Positions 1-12,501 of a stretch of DNA of 64,000 bases are shown one piece after another. The position numbers were made by a program, and so were the translations under genes. The DNA is taken from positions 110,375-174,374 of the forward strand of contig JAQGEQ010000243.1 in NCBI GenBank assembly GCA_034620365.1, given 5' to 3'. Under the pieces are notes generated by a model that was not told the origin of the DNA, did not search any database, and was given only the letters and a program-made list of their open reading frames with translations. This DNA comes from Pegea sp. RAD2-039 (Eukaryota; Chordata; Thaliacea; Salpida; Salpidae). How positions within the stretch are numbered: position 1 is the stretch's first letter; each line of letters starts with the position of its first letter.

Positions 1-1679
1 ACTCTTTGATTGGTCCCTTCACCATTTGCAATCATCTATTTTACAACAAGACTTTAACCAAACGTGTTTGATATTTATAAAATTTTTAATTTTTATGACA
101 AATATGTCTAAAAGTTTTATAATTATTTAAAATATTTTATACAAAACACTAACTTACTCTTAACTCTTCCTCTTTCGCGTCACCAACGCCAATAGCAAAT
201 ATTTTCACATCTTTTGACCGCACAAACTGAGCCGAACTGTTAAGGTTTTCATGGTCGGTAGATCTATAAATATTTTTTTCCGTATTGAATTGATTGCTCT
301 TTTGAAATTGTTTAGTTATAGTTCTTAGTATAAGGTTTAAACAGTTTTAAAAGTAACTAACTTTCCATCTGTTAGTAGAATAAGTACTTTTGTAGTTTCA
401 GTATCGTTAAATCTTTTAGATCTTGTAAATTCGAGATAGGAATAGTTCAAAGCTACCGCGGTATACGTTTTAGAGCCAATTAAAGACATATTTTGAACTT
501 TTTTCTGCAAAGCTTTCTTTTACCTTCTAAGTTATTAAATTTTTTATGTACCTTAAAATCTCCAAGACTTGTATAGTTACCTATTGGTACTTCAACTCGC
601 ATATATTGTTGGTTTTCTAGACTAAAAAAATATGAGTTCATTGAAATTCATCAAACATTCAGTACCTGATATGATTTTGATAAAATGAATATTGAATCAG
701 TCCTAACTGAACATCCGATTCACGACTTTGTAATAACCGTTTCGCAAGAGCTTTTGTCCAATCTTTAACTTTTTTAAAGTCACTTCCCACTGAGCCTGAT
801 CCATCAAGAAGTAAAATTATATCCAACTTTTTTGATGGACATTCTGATAGAATAAAAGTTAATACTATTTTGAGATTAGCAAAATCTACCAGGTTTCCAT
901 TTGAGTGACCAAAATAGTCTTTTTGAGTTTTTTGTCCAACTCTTATAGCAAATACCACTTGAATAAGAAAGACCTGAACACTTATTGATGTGGTTTGAGT
1001 CGCAAGTCTAAACCAAAAACAGTGTTAATACCAATTTGTACTCAAGTTTTAAATAATAGAAATTCTACTAACTATTAAACTGCCATTTGGAAAGATTTCT
1101 ATATCTTGTCCAAATGAATCTTTCATCATCGAATGTGGTACGAACATTTGATTACATTGAAAAGATAAGTTTTTAGCATCAATTCCTTTTGAACAGTCAA
1201 AAAAGTCTCCGCTTGCTAAAAAGTAAATACATACTCTAAAAGTTTTTATTTGACTTACTATGCCATTAATATGAGTCATTAAAAATAAAATGTCTCACGT
1301 GGTTTTTGTAAGTTTGTCCTCCTTAAAACATATCTTGGAAGGTACGGAGCTCCGACTATCAACCTAAAATCAAATTTGCTTATGTTAATTTATTCACAAC
1401 TACATACAATTAGGAGATATGTAATTATTTAAGATAAAACATATGTTTTTAGAGAAGCACATTCAATTCTTTTCCATAAGAAATATTTTCTCACCTATCT
1501 CTAGAGGTTTCGTTCCTATATTTCACTGTATATCCGTAAAAAGATTTTCCGCGATTTCTAATTCGGTCTGGTAATTTTACAAATGATACTTTTTGTGCAT
1601 CAAATTGAAATGCATTAAAACTTTGAAAAATGACAAGAGAAAGAAAAACTATCTTATCATAATGATGATATTTCATCAT
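1..1679 (-). CDS. Integrin alpha subunit with inserted I (vWA) domain, 5' part (3' end outside window)
   Basis: Cell-surface adhesion receptor chain that would pair with an integrin beta. Exons on the minus strand, phases checked: 1495-1679, 1299-1363, 1073-1215, 890-1007, 666-843, 552-621, 362-504, 158-263, 1-35 (open), about 347 residues. It starts with a hydrophobic signal peptide; the mature N-terminus begins FQFDAQKVSF, the usual start of an integrin beta-propeller. Blade cores LIVGAPYLP and DSFGQDIEIFPNGSLITC follow, then an I domain starting ECPSKKLDIILLLDGSGS. The MIDAS residues are present: DxSxS in DGSGS, Thr in GSKTYTA and Asp in LLTDGK, followed by IFAIGVGD. The I domain sits after blade 2, as in vertebrate alpha-I integrins. 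The family call is firm; orthology to a given vertebrate alpha chain cannot be told. The rest of the propeller, the calf domains and the membrane segment lie off the left edge. Confidence 0.86.
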
Positions 1680-4600
1680 CTTAAAATTTACTTTAGTGGT
1701 TTGTTAACTGCTAAAATTAAAAATACATTTTAACACGTGTTTAATTCTATCAATAATTATTTCAGATCAAATGTCAGTTAAATTGTACAGTATTAAAGAT
1801 TATAGTAGCTAAAAGTGTAAACGAGAACGTACTCGTTTAAAAGTTATTTTTAAACTATTCTAGACTTAATTATTGCAACAAACTTACTCTAAACTAGTTG
1901 ATTAAATTTCAAAGATTTTGGTGACTATTTAAAAATTTTACGGATCCCTTATAAAAAGCTGTATTAGGCATAATGCCCTATAGAAATAAATATAATCACC
2001 AAAGGTTCACAAATTTAAGAATATCTTTGATCTTGTTTATTAATTTTTAGTAGTCTGCTTTGATTACATCCGGTTTGAAACTTCGGATATCACGAATTAT
2101 CACCAATATACTTCAATTCAACAAAGTATAAAGCTATAAAATAAAAATCATCTATTTTGACAAAAAAAGTTGACCTACAAAAATTATTTGTGAAGTTTGT
2201 TTTTACTCTAATACCTTTTACTTTTGACAATATTAAAACTAAATTTCTTCAAAAACATACGATACTTTTAGACTTTAAGAAAAAAAAACAATCCAAAATA
2301 TTTTTTCTTTATATAGAGAGTGATAATTATTTATATCTACATAGTTATCAACAGATATAATTACAAATATATCAAATATATACTCATTCTACATTATCAA
2401 GTATTGGGTCTAACTCAAATTTTTAAACTGTAAATAATAAATCTCTAATTATAAAACTGACTTAAAGTTATCAAATAATAACTATTTATTCTAAAATATG
2501 GGAATTTAAAACTTTAGATTGATATTCGGTGTTTTCTGCCATTCAAATATGTTTAAATGGTAAGTAGACAAGTATTAACATATGCAAGCTTCTGAGAGAA
2601 CTTTTTCTAAGTATTATATTACAATTCACCAGAAGCTTTAAAAGCAATCATTCAAAAGAAATCTATTTTCCAATTATCATTTCATACTTCTGTAAACTAC
2701 CAAATTTTCTGTAATAAACATGATTTTGTTTACGTTGTTGTTTTACTAAGAGTCATTTAAGCTATGATTAAGATAATTTCTAAATTCACGAAACCGGATA
2801 TCTCGTTTGAAGTTTCTTGCTGATAACTTTATTCATAACATTATGTTTTCAATGCTTCAATTGAATTTAAGCTATATTGAACTAATTTTTCTTCTAAATA
2901 GAGGATACCATCTCATCACTAGAACCAATACTAAAGTATACTACCAACTATAAAATTAACTTTAATGAATAAATATATAAGGTGCTGAAGGAAATGATAA
3001 AAATCTGATTATTTTACAATTCATTAAACGTTTTATTTAACTTTACCGTTGAACTAACTCAAGTTTTAATAGCTTAAGACTCTTTTTTTAAATTTCACTT
3101 TCTTTTTACATTTAAGTTATCCAACAGAATAGGTTTTCTTAAATGATTCTATCCCATAAACTCAGTCACTTTTTGTATTATATTAAAAAAATCTTCATAA
3201 CAAAATTCTTTAATAAAATTTTTCAATATTCAAAATTATCAATTTACCTCACAAGACAAAACTGGGAATATAGCTAATATTCAAAAGTACTGTAAATATT
3301 TATAAGTCTAAATAAACAAAATATAAATTATTTTGCTGCCTGTTTTCACTTTTAAAAGGTTTCAAATGATAACAGTCAATATAATAGACGTCTAACTCAC
3401 TGACTGTTCGCAGAAAACGTCCGCCTCCAGCCTTTACAACTCTTTCTATTACTGTTTACTATATTTCTGGTAAAATTTAATTTAATGCAACATAAATTTT
3501 GGAGTTTAATTGTTAATAACTATAAAATTAAGTAAAGAAAATTCTCATCAATTTATTTTTAAAAGTTATGATTTTTATAAAATTTATTTTTGTCTCTACA
3601 TCTGGGTCAAACAGATTATTTCAAGGCTTCTAATCAGTAAGCAGTGGGAGTAGCTCATGGATACATAGATTTGATTTTTTAGAAAAATGTTGATTTTCTC
3701 ATTTTATAAATTTTTTCCTATTTATTTATGTATTTTTATCGGCATGCGCCGCTACACAAAGTTTCCACTTTGATGAACATTAATAAAAAAAACGGTTTGC
3801 TGTTCCAAAACACAATTTAATATCAGTAATATTAAAAAACTACAACATTATTTTCCAATGGAAAATAATATTTTTTAAACAAGGCTATACAGCGTGAAAT
3901 GAATTTAAATGTACTATGATCGGCTCAATATAAAATTCATTCAGAAAAGTATCATCGTTTTAGTTGAAAAATTACGTTTTCCAGTGTATAGATTACTAAA
4001 AGACTCATTGATAATTAGAGTTATTATCAGTTTTATATAATTAAACAGCTTTTGTCATATTATCACAAGCCTTGCAAAAAATGATAATAATTAATTACTT
4101 CTTTAGTCTATTAGTTTTTAAATAAATTTTATAAAATTCAAGTTATTTGAATAATAATTATTTTGATCTAATTTCAAAATTTACGAAAATTAGTTTAAAT
4201 AAATAAGAGATGATTAAAATAAAAATCGAAAAAGTCCCGATAAGTAGCTTTTGTTGTTATGCTTGTAATAGCAGCTTTACTTTTTTACTTAACAATTTAT
4301 TTATTGCCTTATAGCTTTATTCCTATAAATTATTTTTTATCATTACTAAATTTTGATTTACGCATTCATGAGTAGGGTTAGATTTTTTTCTTATAATTAC
4401 GACAATGAAAATAATGGTATTGAACTAAGTAATGTAAACAAAGAACTTTTTGTGCTTTAAAATATCTTTGATCTTGATTTAATATAATAAAATGATTTAA
4501 GTACTATCAATAATATGACTAATTTATAGTTCAAACTTTCTTTAGATAGTTTGAATATTTTTTATATTCTTTCTCATTTTGATATTATTACCAATATAAA

Positions 4601-5426
4601 TTATTATCTAATCCTAGTTTTGTTGTAAATTAAATATAATATTTTATACTTTCTCATTTATTGTATTTATTGTAGTTTTAAATGGTTTTATATTAATTTT
4701 ACTTTAGATTTTATTTGAATCAAATTTAAATTTAGCTTGATTTTGTAAAATGCTGATTTTTAATTGTCTGAATATATAGATTATTTTTAAATATTATCAT
4801 GTAATATTTATAGAAATTTAATAGAAATTTCTCTTTGAGAATGAATAAAAACAACAATTTTGTTTTGTATTTATTTATTTATAAAAAAAGTTAGATTGCC
4901 TTGTTTTTCAAGATAATTAATTATGCTTAATTAATAATTTATAATTGTCATAAATTTAAAAAAAAATTGAATTTTAATAAATTTATAAAAATATAAAAAA
5001 TGTTTAGACATTAAATCTGTACTAAATTTAATCATTAAATCTAGAGATGGATATAATTGATGTATATTTATACTTTATTTATTAAGTCATCTATTTGTTT
5101 TTACTTTACAAACTTGAAATTTATTTATTTTTATGAATTATTTCCTACTTAACAAGTACTATTATTTATATTCAAAAAATGATAATGAATTGATATTTAA
5201 TTATCAATAAATTGCTTTTTATAATATGACCATGCAATAATGTATATTTAAATTATTCTATTGAAAAAAATTCTTTCTTTTTTTATATTTATTTACATTT
5301 GCTAAATATTATGTGACTTTATTTATTCTGAATTCATTTTCAATTCTCTAACAGCCAACTAAACTTGTATTTATATTTTAAGGCTTGTTTAGGTTTTCTT
5401 TTAGTGATATTTGTTGTTTTATTGAA
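1680..5426. other. Intergenic, no gene recognised
   Basis: About 3.7 kb of AT-rich sequence between the divergently transcribed integrin and DR1 genes. Both promoters should lie here. I found no conserved coding exon, RNA gene or clear repeat. The segment 3643-3656 contains the string GTAGCTCA, which resembles a tRNA A box, but no tRNA folds around it. Confidence 0.6.
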
Positions 5427-6922
5427 ATGGCTGATGATGATGATTTAAATTTACCCAGAGCAGCAATTAATAAACTGATTAAAGAAACTCTTCCACAAGT
5501 AAGTCCAGCTTATTTATTTGAAAAACCTCTCTTATCAGTGATAAATTGGTAGTGATAGATGAAATTATATTTCTTCAATACTTCTTCATTACTGCTATTT
5601 AATTTTAACAATTTTATAAACATTTTGTTCACCATTTCATTTAGCATTTCTTTTTTAATTTCATATTGTTTACTTTCAATAAATTTTTTGATATTATAAG
5701 ATGATTTATTATAATTTTCATATATGATTTGTTTCAATCTTTTCTTATGCATGAGTAGAAAGTTTAATTTTTTCACATTAATCAAAATTATTAAAAGCTC
5801 TTTTGTTTAATTACCTTTTTAAGTTTTAAGTGGTTTATTAATTTTTCATTGTCAGTTTTATTTTATCAAATTTTTGTCAATATTTTAAAGGTAAGAGTAT
5901 CTGTAGAAGGAAGAGAACTAATTGTTAACTGTTGTAATGAATTTATTCATTTATTATCTTCTGAATCAAATGAAATCTGTAACAAACAAGCCAAGAAAAC
6001 AATAATGCCCGAACATGTATTTGAAGGTTAGTCATAAAACATCTTTAAACCAATTCTATTCTTTATTTATGTTGTGTTCAAGACTATTTTTTTAGAAAAT
6101 GAGATAATTTTTGAAATTAAAAATCAATTTTTATAGCACTAAAATCACTTGGATTTTCTTGCTTTGTCGATGATTGCCAACGAGTTTTGAAAGAATGCAA
6201 GCAAGTGGCTTTTAAGAAAAGGAAAGGAAGTACTCGTTTAGAAAATCTTGGAATACCTGAAGAAGAGTTACTTAGACAGCAACAGGCTCTTTTTGCTGAG
6301 GTATTTGATTACATCTATCCAATTTTGTAAATATTTTTATCCAGTATTTTCAACTAAAAAAGATTATGTCTTGATTGATTTAATGTAACATTAAAAAACC
6401 TAAATTATTTAAAGTTTTGATTTAGTTTATAATTGGTCAATATCTGTTTTAGTTTTCAAATGATCACAGTTTTTCAAATTTATGTTTAAACATTTTTGAA
6501 GTTTTTCTAAATAACGATTGTTAGTCTCTAAAAGAAATCTTTTATTTAATTTTGTGATAAAAAGCTATTTGAGTATATGTACCACCCAAACCTGTTAGCC
6601 GTCAACAAAACTAAACTCCAAATATTTTCTTCCAATCTAATTTAATGGTTAGTAGTTGAGAGTGGTTGGAAACTCACCATCGATCAGAAAATAAAACACT
6701 TACAGGCTTACAAATAGCTTGTAAACATTTCCAACTCTTTAAAATATAAAATTGAACTTTCAAATAACAAGTATGCTACAACAGGCTCGTCAACAACAAC
6801 TAGAACAAGAAAAAGAGGAGTGGTTACGACACCAACAGCTTGTACAAGCAGGGGACCCTTCAAATTCTGAATATATTGATCCACAATTTCACACAGATAG
6901 CAGACAACAGTTTTCTCAATAA
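5427..6922 (+). CDS. DR1: Negative cofactor 2 beta (DR1), TBP-binding histone-fold repressor
   Basis: Nuclear histone-fold protein; with NC2-alpha (DRAP1) it binds TBP on promoters and blocks TFIIA/TFIIB entry. Four exons with matching phases: 5427-5498, 5891-6026, 6137-6300, 6785-6922, giving 169 residues (human DR1 is 176). The histone fold fills roughly residues 8-90. Diagnostic strings are LPRAAINKLIKETLP, ELIVNCCNEFIHLLSSE, KKTIMPEHV and LENLGIPEEELLRQQQ. A Gln/Glu-rich C-terminal helix follows. The acidic end of the vertebrate protein is replaced by a short polar tail. ATG 5427 opens the conserved N-terminus. A pyrimidine-rich AG (TTTTCTTTTAG) lies about 28 nt upstream. An AATAAA at 7102-7107 is a likely poly(A) signal. 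Intron 3 (6301-6784) holds nothing recognisable. Confidence 0.97.
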
Positions 6923-7101
6923 ACAAACTATTAGATAGTTTCCTACTATAGCTAGAAACTCCATATGTTTAAATATGATTTATTTCTTTATCTTTTTCCA
7001 TTTATATTTATTTGAAATCATTATAAGCTTTCTAAATCGGCATTTTTGTTCACAAACATAGCTAAGTATTATTTTTTATATTTTACTGTATTATTTTTGG
7101 A

Positions 7102-7107
7102 AATAAA
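7102..7107 (+). terminator. Probable polyadenylation signal of DR1
   Basis: AATAAA about 180 nt downstream of the DR1 stop codon, followed by T-rich sequence. Inferred from position only. Confidence 0.45.
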
Positions 7108-7859
7108 ATGGATAATCAAAATATCATTTTAGTTTATAAATCACAAACATATAAGACTTTTTTATAATTTTTAAATATTTCTTCTTATTTTATTCAAATT
7201 ATAATCTGATAACCTTATATATAGCAAATATGTTTCTTTCTTATAAGTTTGGAAGAAGTTTATGAGAATAGTTACATATAAGTGGCTACTCTTAAAAATC
7301 AAAGAGTGAAGCAGACTCTTCTATGATTATTTAAACATTTCCTAAAAGATTTATCTAATTTTCACTTTTGATGACAATTTTTACAAACTTTGATTTTACG
7401 AGATTCATAAATCTTTTTAAATTTTACTCATCAATTGGAGTTGATCAATATTTTTAAAATAAACTTTTGATTTTTGCAAACAGAAGCTTCTGGAATTGTT
7501 CTTATTTCTTTTATTACAATATTTTGTTGTTTTATCATCATTTATAAAAAAAATGTCGAAAGGATAAAAGATTTATATCTTATAAATACAAGGATATCCG
7601 TATATTCTGTTAATATTTTAACATAGATTAATTATTTAGTAACTTCCATGACAAAATCATTTCTGTATCAAATTAATACCTTTTAACTGAACCTTCAATT
7701 TTTAGATTTGGTTCCTAATCTTCACTTTGCCTGTCCACAATAATAACTGCAAACTAATTCCGTACCTGTAACAAATCATTCTCTTTTGTTAAGTGCTCCA
7801 TCTATTCTTTAAACAACCTGTATTACTTATCTCTAAATTGCCATCATCTTCCAGTTCCT

Positions 7860-9131
7860 TCTCAATGAAAGACTTTCATTATTATCCTAGTCCATACAAA
7901 GATGATAGAAATAAGTCACTGAGTTACCTAACTGATAGCTTCTATCGAATCTTCGAATAACCTGGCTACTATTGTCATCTATATAGATGTACGCAAAGCT
8001 CTTCATTTAGTTTTAGATCTGATATTAGTAAAAACTCAGAAAATTTAATATAAACTCGATTTTTATCTCTTGAATTAAGTAATTTCTGAAAAATAGACAA
8101 CAATGAGTTATTATTGTTAAAATTTTCTTGAGGTTTTTAGTGGTATTCTTTAAGGTAGCATTATTAGTCCTATTGCTTTATTCAATATTGATATCGATGA
8201 CATTACATACTGTTTAACACCACTAAATGGTTCTGGAAATTCAATGCTTTGCCAACGATACCAAACTTGTTAGTAGAAGTGGATGCTACTGATCTATGGC
8301 ATCAATCAAGGCAACTCAAACCAACCACAACCAACTGTTTTCATCTGTCAATAAATAAGCCCTCAAAATCTAACGCAGAATCACATAACTTCTATCTGAA
8401 CAACAATAAAACTTTCTAATGTCCAGTCTTTAAAGATTTTGGGCCTTTTCATATCTGACGATTTAAAATAGGCTCACCACGTCAATTATTTGTTCAGAGT
8501 TCTTTCATCCACTTCATAATCCTCAAATCTTTTAAGACCAGACAAATTTAGATATTGTTTATACTTTTCACTACATACTTGCATCCAGAATTAGTTAAGA
8601 CTTCTCCGTATTGACAAGACGCCTCGAGAAAGATATTAAAAGCATTAGAAGGCTTGAAGTCGATTTAAAAATCATATATTTAGAAAGCTTCCTTTTCTTC
8701 ATACAAGGGCCGTCTTTATAAGCTTAATATAAAATCCTTCTAACATCTACACCTTTTTTCCAACCATGTATTATTGTTCAAAACTATTAATGATTTGTTC
8801 CACCCTAACTTCAATGTCTTTTTTAAAGATCACAATCTTCCATACGTCTTCAGAAGTTTAAAATCCAAAATTAACCAGCTCAACAACTTCAATAACTCTC
8901 AGTGAACGAACAGCATTTTCAACAAGGCAGCCACAGTTCAAAATCTTCTTCCCGACTCCATCACTAAATCACAGTTGATCAACTCTCTCAAGATTTTGTT
9001 TGAAAATCATGCTGCCAGTCTCTTTATTTATTTATTCATTTCATCATTTTACTTTTGGTTTATAGCTTATATTTACCTGTGCCTCTGCAGTGCCACTATT
9101 TTGTTTTCTACAATACTTTATATCATATTGT
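7860..9131 (+). mobile_element. Old decayed LINE relic (family B), 5' segment
   Basis: Degenerate non-LTR reverse transcriptase sequence, frameshifted throughout. Readable pieces include an RT motif C remnant (FANDTKLV near 8245, frameshifted), a region reading ILGLFISDDLK near 8430, and FKTINDLFHPNF near 8790. The part from about 8850 to 9130 aligns with a second copy at 31140-31500. It is not the same family as the intact LINE at 51-56 kb. A younger fragment interrupts it at 9132, and it resumes at 9804. It has no coding capacity left. Confidence 0.7.
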
Positions 9132-9808
9132 GATACATGGTTTTTCGTCAACCTTTTCAAACTGTACATACGCCCTATTCTTGAATACAATGTCAGTGCA
9201 TGGATGCCATATCAAGTTGGTGATATCAGAAAAATCGAATCTGTTCAGGCAACGTTTACGAGATTGGTTTGCAGGAAACTTAATATCAAATACGAGAGTT
9301 ATAACCATCGTCTCAGCTTCTTCAATCTAGATACTTTGGAAATCCGAAGAATTAAATACGACCTTATTCTGATTTTTAAAATTATTCACAACCTAATTGA
9401 TCTTCAGTTTGATGACTTTTTCTCCATTAGTCCCTCCCTCAAGTTATACCAACTTAGAAGACATAAATTACATCTTAATAAGCCCACTCCACCAGCCACG
9501 TTAACCAGATTAAGTTTTTTCTCATACCGCACAATCAGTACATGGAACAATCTGCCATCAGAGATTGTCATGTCAAAATCACTTGTGTTGTTCAAAAAAA
9601 AGCTGAATTGTTATAATATCGCCAACATTGCCATTTCTAAACTGTGAATTTTTCTCTTTTACAATACTATGATTCTGTGCAATTCTTCATTGTCATATGC
9701 TTTTTCGTTTACACGTCAAATAGATCTAATTTGTGAGAATGTGTGTTAGCGAGAGGTGCTCTCTTTAGGCACCCTCCTTCACATTTATTGTAATAAATAA
9801 ATAGATAC
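9132..9808 (+). mobile_element. Young 5'-truncated copy of the intact LINE (family A), nested in the older relic
   Basis: From 9137 to the TAAA-rich tail at 9803 the sequence is almost identical to 55132-55800, differing at roughly a dozen positions. It carries the last ~170 codons of ORF2 without a stop (readable to 9647), then the 3' UTR with the conserved tail (GTGTGTTAGCGAGAGGTGC). The 5-bp string GATAC occurs at 9132-9136 and again at 9804-9808 and is a likely target-site duplication. The flanks are the two halves of the older relic. It has no start of its own and is presumably not expressed as protein. Confidence 0.9.
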
Positions 9809-9930
9809 TTAAGGACTTTTCATTATCTTACTATAGTCATATTCTTTCGTGTTCGTTAAAACAGTTATATAATTTGTCACTTTCAGCCATGAGTTTAAAC
9901 AAATAAATAGATACCGAGTTTGAAGAAACA
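9804..9930 (+). mobile_element. Old LINE relic (family B), 3' end after the nested insertion
   Basis: Continues the relic interrupted at 9132. Strings such as TTTCAGCCATGAGTTTAAACAAATAAATAGATA match the end of the related copy at 31546-31610 (TTTTCAGCTATGAATAGAATAGATAGATAA). Confidence 0.6.
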
Positions 9931-9944
9931 CTATTTTGACCAAA

Positions 9945-9998
9945 GAATTACAATAAATGCGGAGGGTGCTTGAAAAGAACACACATTCTCACAAATTG
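9945..9998 (-). mobile_element. Solitary LINE family A 3' tail, inverted
   Basis: The reverse complement reads TTTGTGAGAATGTGTGTT, then AAGCACCCTCC and GCATTTATTGTAAT, matching the last ~70 bases of the intact LINE with a small internal deletion. The adjoining upstream sequence does not match ORF2, so this is a very short truncated copy or another element that borrowed the tail. Confidence 0.65.
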
Positions 9999-9999
9999 G

Positions 10000-11370
10000 T
10001 ACACAATATTAGATGAAAACCTTAAAACTAGTTTTTAACCTTAAAAACAAAATAAATTCAAAAATTAAAACTATTTTACTTAAGCTAATAATAATTGAAT
10101 AACAATTTATAAAGATCTAAATCTGAAGACGGCCTCCGCAAGTGTCGAATCTTTTGAAATCTTACTATCGTTTTTGTGAAGGAGATTTTGTGTTTAGAGA
10201 TCTATTGCTTATAAATATTATGATGAAAAACTAAATTGCTGTGAAGTTTCTTGCTTCTGCACAACAATCGTAAGTTCTAAATAACTCTTTTAAGTACTCA
10301 TATCAATTTTAAAATAAACTTAAAAAATATTTTAGCATTTATACAATTTTCTATCATAAAAATACAAACTTGTCAATTCAAATACCTCAATTAATATTAA
10401 AAGCGATGGAAATATATGTTTCATCAAATTTAGTGGTTTTTATAATTAAAAATCCTTATTTGAGGTTATTTCATTGCCTTTCAAAATTCATTCAAAGTCA
10501 TAACTTAAAAGGTCGGTGTAATTTAAACAAAGACTAGTGGGGGTAATATGAAATAAACTCATTATAAAGCTGGAAAAGTAATTTGAAATTTCTTTATTGA
10601 AACTTCGAGAAAAAAATTGAGCACTTCTCAGCCAGAATTTCTTTCAGTCTTTATTTTGTTGTAAAATTTTTATTTTGTTAACAGTTTTGTTCAAAGTACA
10701 TAAAAAAGATTAATGATTTATAGAATTTAAACAATATAATAAAAATATATCAATTTTCAACCCCTAAATCGGAAATTAACATAAAGCGTTAAACAAATTA
10801 TTTAATTGTATATTTAACCTGCTAAAAATTTATTTTATCCAATGTCTTATTTTAAGAGATTGAAAGCCTTTTTAGATCTCGATGATTTGAAAGAGTAGAA
10901 TAACTCACTTTCTAACTATTTGTTCATTTGTTTTAGTAATTTTATAGTTTTTAGTCGTTCCTGTTTCTAAGTTTGGTTGTGACTAGTGTTTCTATTTTTA
11001 ATTATTTCTATAGAAACTTATCAAAAAAACCTTTCAGACTTTTTAAATAAGTTTCCTTACGTGTCACGGACAGTTTTTCCCAGAAAGATAATTTATTGAC
11101 ATTTGAAGTTTGGTTTGTTTTTATAACCTAAAGTATGATGAGGAGGTATTTTGCATAAGCTGGTGTAGATACAAGTACATGAATCAAAAGCTTCATAGAT
11201 CATTTTATAACATTTTTCAAATCAGTCTCTGATTGTCAAAATATAATAACTATATAAAAAAAGATTTGATTCAATACTTTGTCAATATTTATCTGAAAAA
11301 AAACCTTTTTGTTGGTTATAGTTCAATTCTATATAAGTCACAAAAAGTGTACAAGAGCTATAGGGCAGTT
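10000..11370. other. Intergenic, no gene established
   Basis: AT-rich sequence with no repeat recognised. A short less AT-rich patch at 10100-10170 can be read on the minus strand as the end of an open frame (KISKDSTLAEAVFRFRSL then stop). There is no support beyond that. Confidence 0.4.
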
Positions 11371-11710
11371 TTATTCGTAAATTTCCTTAGCCAAAACTTC
11401 TTTTAGTGTCAAATATTGAGTTGGATAAGTAAGAATACAAAAGAGATGCGTGACAATGTGCAGGGAGACAGTTTTCTTGATAACAGTATGTAAACTTTTT
11501 AATAAAAATAAAGTGTACCGTATGGCTACTACTTGCGACTCAGGCTTTGTATTTACAACCTTTCTATTCAGATAAATCAAAATTTATTTTTCTACTTAAT
11601 TCGTTTCTTATGAAACACCATTTTCGTCTACTCTCTTGTTATAATATTATTAGTTTTCCGTCCGGGTAGTTTTGATTTGAGTAAGTCTTGTCGCAGCTCT
11701 TGATGTTCAA
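11371..11710 (-). CDS. Two coding-like exons of an unidentified protein (C-terminal part)
   Basis: Two open segments join in phase: 11632-11710, then a 68-nt GT..AG intron, then 11371-11563, ending in TAA. The stop overlaps an AATAAA string (11370-11375 on this strand), a plausible poly(A) signal. The first exon reads EHQELRQDLLKSKLPGRKT and is polar; the second contains ESQVVAIRYTLFLLKSLH and ends TLKEVLAKEIYE. Base composition is less AT-rich than the surroundings. No family is recognised. Upstream exons should lie between 11712 and 12500 but I could not find them. It could be a real small gene or a chance open frame. Confidence 0.35.
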
Positions 11711-12501
11711 CTTGTAAACATTCGTTAAAATAAAATTTTGTAAATGTAACTTAAATCTTTATATTGTAGTTTATACTTTCAAAACTATATATAGGTATTT
11801 TATACTTCTAGTTTACAAAATATTAATATTTGTACATGTATGTTAGGTAAAAAACCTTGTAAACGTTGGTTTCTACTTGAGTGTTATTCTTTCGTTATAA
11901 TTATTATCATTTATGAAAATTGATTAGTTATTAAATTGTAATTTGCTTTTTTAGAATGTGTCATATGACATAGAATGACTAGTAACAAATTACTACTAAA
12001 CTTTGCATTGCTAATACATTTTTGTTCTAATTATTTTTATTTTAAATTTTTTAATAAAATGCCAACTTTTTAGATAATAATTTATTCTGTAAAATAAATC
12101 TCTCTAAAACAAAATTATACTTTTTGTTGAGTTCTAAGTAAATATAGTTTGTGGGTGTGTGGTATTAAAATAGAATTTATATATTTTTGCTAATATTTTA
12201 TTGTAGTTGAGTCTATTGAAAATCTGTTAGAGAAATAATAAAGTGATTTAAAAAATTTGTTTATTTTATTTTGAACTGTTCTATTTGAAGAACTTTTAAT
12301 AAATTGATGAAATACTGCTTATATAAAATAAACAATAATAATTTTCATTCTTAAAACAAGTTCTAAAACCATAAATCTATTTTATAGTCATTATCATATT
12401 TACATTAAATATTGTTGTTCTCCATTTAAAAAATTGACATACAAAAACAAATTTGTACTTGTTATAGGTTGTATTATTGTTTTAATAGATAAAAGAGCGA
12501 C

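Noticed and set aside
3640..3670. Possible tRNA (GGGAGTAGCTCA string)
   Set aside because: Only an A-box-like string; no acceptor stem pairing, anticodon stem or B box at the right distance.
5510..5785. 91-codon minus-strand frame in DR1 intron 1
   Set aside because: AT-rich, Lys/Asn-rich chance frame inside a well-defined intron; no family resemblance and no splice structure.
9123..9595. Minus-strand frames over the LINE fragment at 9.1 kb
   Set aside because: Shadows of the ORF2 C-terminus on the opposite strand; the same shadows appear at 55010-55306.
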